Shown here: positions 6,528 to 7,588 of the stretch, piece by piece
Position numbering within the stretch: position 1 is the first letter of the stretch
Layout of the letters: the number at the start of each line of letters is the position of its first letter
NCBI GenBank assembly: GCA_017501805.1
Contig: JAFVWG010000227.1
Coordinates: forward strand, 1 to 7,588
Length of the DNA: 7,588 nt
From: Oscillospiraceae bacterium
Lineage (GTDB): Bacteria; Bacillota; Clostridia; Oscillospirales; Oscillospiraceae
Direction of reading: 5' to 3'
Made by a program: the position numbers and the translations under genes
The notes under the pieces: model-generated
What the model was told of the DNA's origin: nothing
What the model saw: only the letters and a program-made list of their open reading frames with translations
Databases searched by the model: none

Positions 6528-6750
6528 TTACAACGGTCACCCGCTGTCCCTTCAGGATCTGACAATCCCTATGCCTTTACGCAGCCGCACGGGAAAGATC
6601 TACTGAGATCCCGCAGGATCCGTTCTTCTTTCCGGCTCAGAAGTGACATCGTCGGGGGAACGTCTCCGGTCTTGCACCAAACGCCGGCTCTCTGCGCACC
6701 TTCCGGTCCGACAAACTCTTCGTCAAAGCCTTTCCTATAAAATTGCTTTG

Positions 6751-6779
6751 ATTTTAACCGTGAAATATGGATTTGTCAA
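6751..6779 (-). promoter_or_regulatory. Sigma-A-type promoter of the T-box operon
   Basis: On the minus strand the -35 hexamer TTGACA (6779-6774) is a perfect consensus match. A 17-nt spacer separates it from the -10 hexamer TAAAAT (6756-6751), one mismatch from consensus. The predicted transcript start is about 6744, immediately before the T-box stem I. The surrounding 6720-6810 region is clearly richer in A and T than the flanking genes. Confidence 0.88.
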
Positions 6780-6809
6780 GTGTTTCTTTTCTCAGTTTTG
6801 CAAAAGTTT

Positions 6810-7588
6810 TTAGAGGAGGTTGCGCTGAATCTTTCCGCTGATCGTCTTGGGCAGGCTGTCGCGGAAGACCACGATGCGCGGGTATTTATACGGCGCGGTA
6901 TGCGTCTTGACGTAGTTCTGAATTTCTTTCTTGAGCTCTTCCGTTCCCTCCGTGCCGGCCACCAGCACGATCGACGCTTTGACCACCTGTCCGCGCACCT
7001 CGTCCTGCGCGGCGGATACGCCGCATTCCAGAACGTACGGAAGCTCCATGATCACGCTCTCGATCTCGAACGGCCCGATGCGGTAGCCGGAGGACTTGAT
7101 GACGTCGTCCACACGACCCACGTACCAGAAGAAGCCGTCCTCATCGCGCCACGCGGTGTCGCCCGTGTGATAGAAGCCGTCGTGCCACGCGCGCTTCGTG
7201 CTCTCCGGATCGCCGTAGTAGCCCTTGAAGAGACCGCAGGGAACACGGTCGGAGGTTCTGATAACGATCTCGCCGACCTCGCCGTCGGGAAGGCTTCTGC
7301 CGTCCGGATCGACGATATCCACATCGAACAGCGGCGAGGGCTTGCCCATGGAGCCGAGCTTGTGCGCTCCGCCCAGGAAGTTGGCGATGGAAAGCGTCGT
7401 TTCGGTCTGTCCGAAGCCCTCCATGATCTGCAGACCGGTCGCTTTCTCGAACAGTCTGTAGACCTCGGGGTTGAGCGCCTCTCCCGCGGTGGTCATATGC
7501 CGGATGGAGGAAAGATCGTACTGAGAAATATCCTGACGGATCATCATACGCAGCATCGTCGGAGGCGCGCAGAAGGTCGTGATGTGAT
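6810..7588 (-). CDS. Second AMP-forming acyl-CoA synthetase, C-terminal part only (5' end outside window)
   Basis: An open frame runs in from the window edge to a TAA at 6810 and gives 258 complete codons, beginning HITTFCAPPTMLRMM. It aligns without net insertion or deletion to residues ~506-763 of the fusion synthetase. It keeps the GFGQTET motif, YHTGDTAW, GRVDDVIKSSGYR and the catalytic lysine in PKTISGKIQR, so the visible part looks functional. The product should form acyl-CoA from a carboxylate, ATP and CoA; differences around the central region suggest another acid or chain length, which is inference. Whether this copy also carries the HTH and cupin domains cannot be seen. No intrinsic terminator follows its stop: the 30 bases before the next promoter hold only a weak palindrome without a U-run, so read-through into the T-box unit is possible. 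Confidence 0.92.
   Translation of the reverse strand, partial: HITTFCAPPTMLRMMIRQDISQYDLSSIRHMTTAGEALNPEVYRLFEKATGLQIMEGFGQTETTLSIANFLGGAHKLGSMGKPSPLFDVDIVDPDGRSLPDGEVGEIVIRTSDRVPCGLFKGYYGDPESTKRAWHDGFYHTGDTAWRDEDGFFWYVGRVDDVIKSSGYRIGPFEIESVIMELPYVLECGVSAAQDEVRGQVVKASIVLVAGTEGTEELKKEIQNYVKTHTAPYKYPRIVVFRDSLPKTISGKIQRNLL
6810..7588 (-). repeat. Paralogous direct repeat, copy 2 (partner 4142-4920)
   Basis: Same orientation and reading frame as copy 1. The near-identical part is 6810-7178, and the diverged part is 7179-7588. The repeat probably extends past the window edge, since similarity is still strong at 7588. Confidence 0.83.

Larger units (their letters stand above)
6456..6744 (-). promoter_or_regulatory. 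T-box riboswitch leader, probable valine (GUC) specifier
   Basis: The transcript strand of this ~290-nt gap between genes carries all main T-box parts. Stem I runs from 6730 to 6634: the base pairs GGCUU (6730-6726) with GAGCC (6638-6634), and the stem above the loop pairs UUGUCGG (6714-6708) with CCGACGA (6655-6649). The apical part has the classic GCAGAGAGCCGGCG (6695-6682) and GGUGCAAGACCGG (6678-6666) elements. The specifier-loop 3' strand reads UGUCACUUCU, giving codon GUC (6647-6645) followed by the usual purine. A second stem pairs GGAAAGA (6633-6627) with UCUUUCC (6598-6592). The T-box sequence GAGUGGUACCGCGGG lies at 6524-6510. T-box leaders bind a cognate tRNA and allow read-through when it is uncharged. 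The T-box identity is firm; valine is a by-eye codon call, supported by the valine-related genes downstream. The stem III region (6591-6530) I could not fold confidently. Confidence 0.93.

Noticed and set aside
4232..6562. A 776-codon open frame on the plus strand opposite the fusion synthetase gene.
   Set aside because: It is antisense to a gene with clear domains and catalytic motifs, has no recognisable domain, is arginine- and histidine-rich as expected from reading GC-rich codons backwards, and runs through the T-box terminator. It is a shadow of codon bias.
6791..6812. Possible terminator of the upstream synthetase around the palindrome TTTTGCAAAA.
   Set aside because: The stem is short and AT-only except for its centre, and no U-run follows on the transcript strand.
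1..7588. Catabolic reading: oxidative branched-chain amino acid degradation (Stickland-type) operon.
   Set aside because: Not excluded, since all enzymes are reversible or neutral in direction. Set aside because T-box control by starvation for valine and an AMP-forming synthetase favour synthesis; no phosphotransacylase or acyl kinase for energy recovery is seen in the window.
1..7588. Search for CRISPR arrays, tRNA or rRNA genes, insertion sequences and phage genes.
   Set aside because: No short regularly spaced repeats, transposase-like frames or structural RNA genes were found. The only repeat is the synthetase paralogy.

Overview
All genes in this 7.6 kb window lie on the minus strand, so transcription runs from high to low coordinates. 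The GC-rich coding sequence, ferredoxin-dependent 2-oxoacid oxidoreductase genes, a T-box leader and strong Shine-Dalgarno sites suggest an anaerobic Bacillota of class Clostridia. A gut or rumen Oscillospiraceae-like organism is my best guess; the family level is inference.

Layout in transcription order. (1) 7588-6810: the 3' end of an AMP-forming acyl-CoA synthetase gene (acs2), cut by the window edge. (2) 6779-6456: a consensus-like vegetative promoter (TTGACA, 17 nt, TAAAAT) and a complete T-box tRNA-sensing leader with a perfect 14-bp terminator and a competing antiterminator. The specifier codon reads GUC (valine). (3) 6433-4142: a three-part fusion of an XRE-type helix-turn-helix, a cupin and a medium-chain-type acyl-CoA synthetase, paralogous to acs2. 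(4) 4131-3340: a nitrilase-superfamily amidase resembling omega-amidase. (5) 3307-2207: branched-chain amino acid aminotransferase (ilvE). (6) 2210-1560: a small P-loop ATPase of the MinD/ParA/CobQ type. (7) 1544-1338, 1327-263 and 263-1: the delta (2x[4Fe-4S] ferredoxin), alpha and (partial) beta subunits of a 2-oxoisovalerate-type ferredoxin oxidoreductase (VOR). A gamma subunit is expected just beyond position 1.

The spacing (1- and 4-base overlaps, stop codons embedded in the next gene's Shine-Dalgarno, no internal terminators) indicates one operon of at least seven genes. The enzymes interconvert branched-chain carboxylate, branched-chain acyl-CoA, branched-chain 2-oxoacid and branched-chain amino acid. 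That set could degrade valine, leucine and isoleucine. However, a T-box reading valine codons turns expression ON when tRNA-Val is uncharged, so I infer a biosynthetic role: isobutyrate (and related acids) activated to acyl-CoA, reductively carboxylated by VOR running in reverse, then aminated to valine. Reductive carboxylation of branched-chain volatile fatty acids is a classical physiological observation in rumen bacteria. This operon looks like a candidate dedicated, tRNA-controlled gene set for it, and it is the most interesting content of the window.
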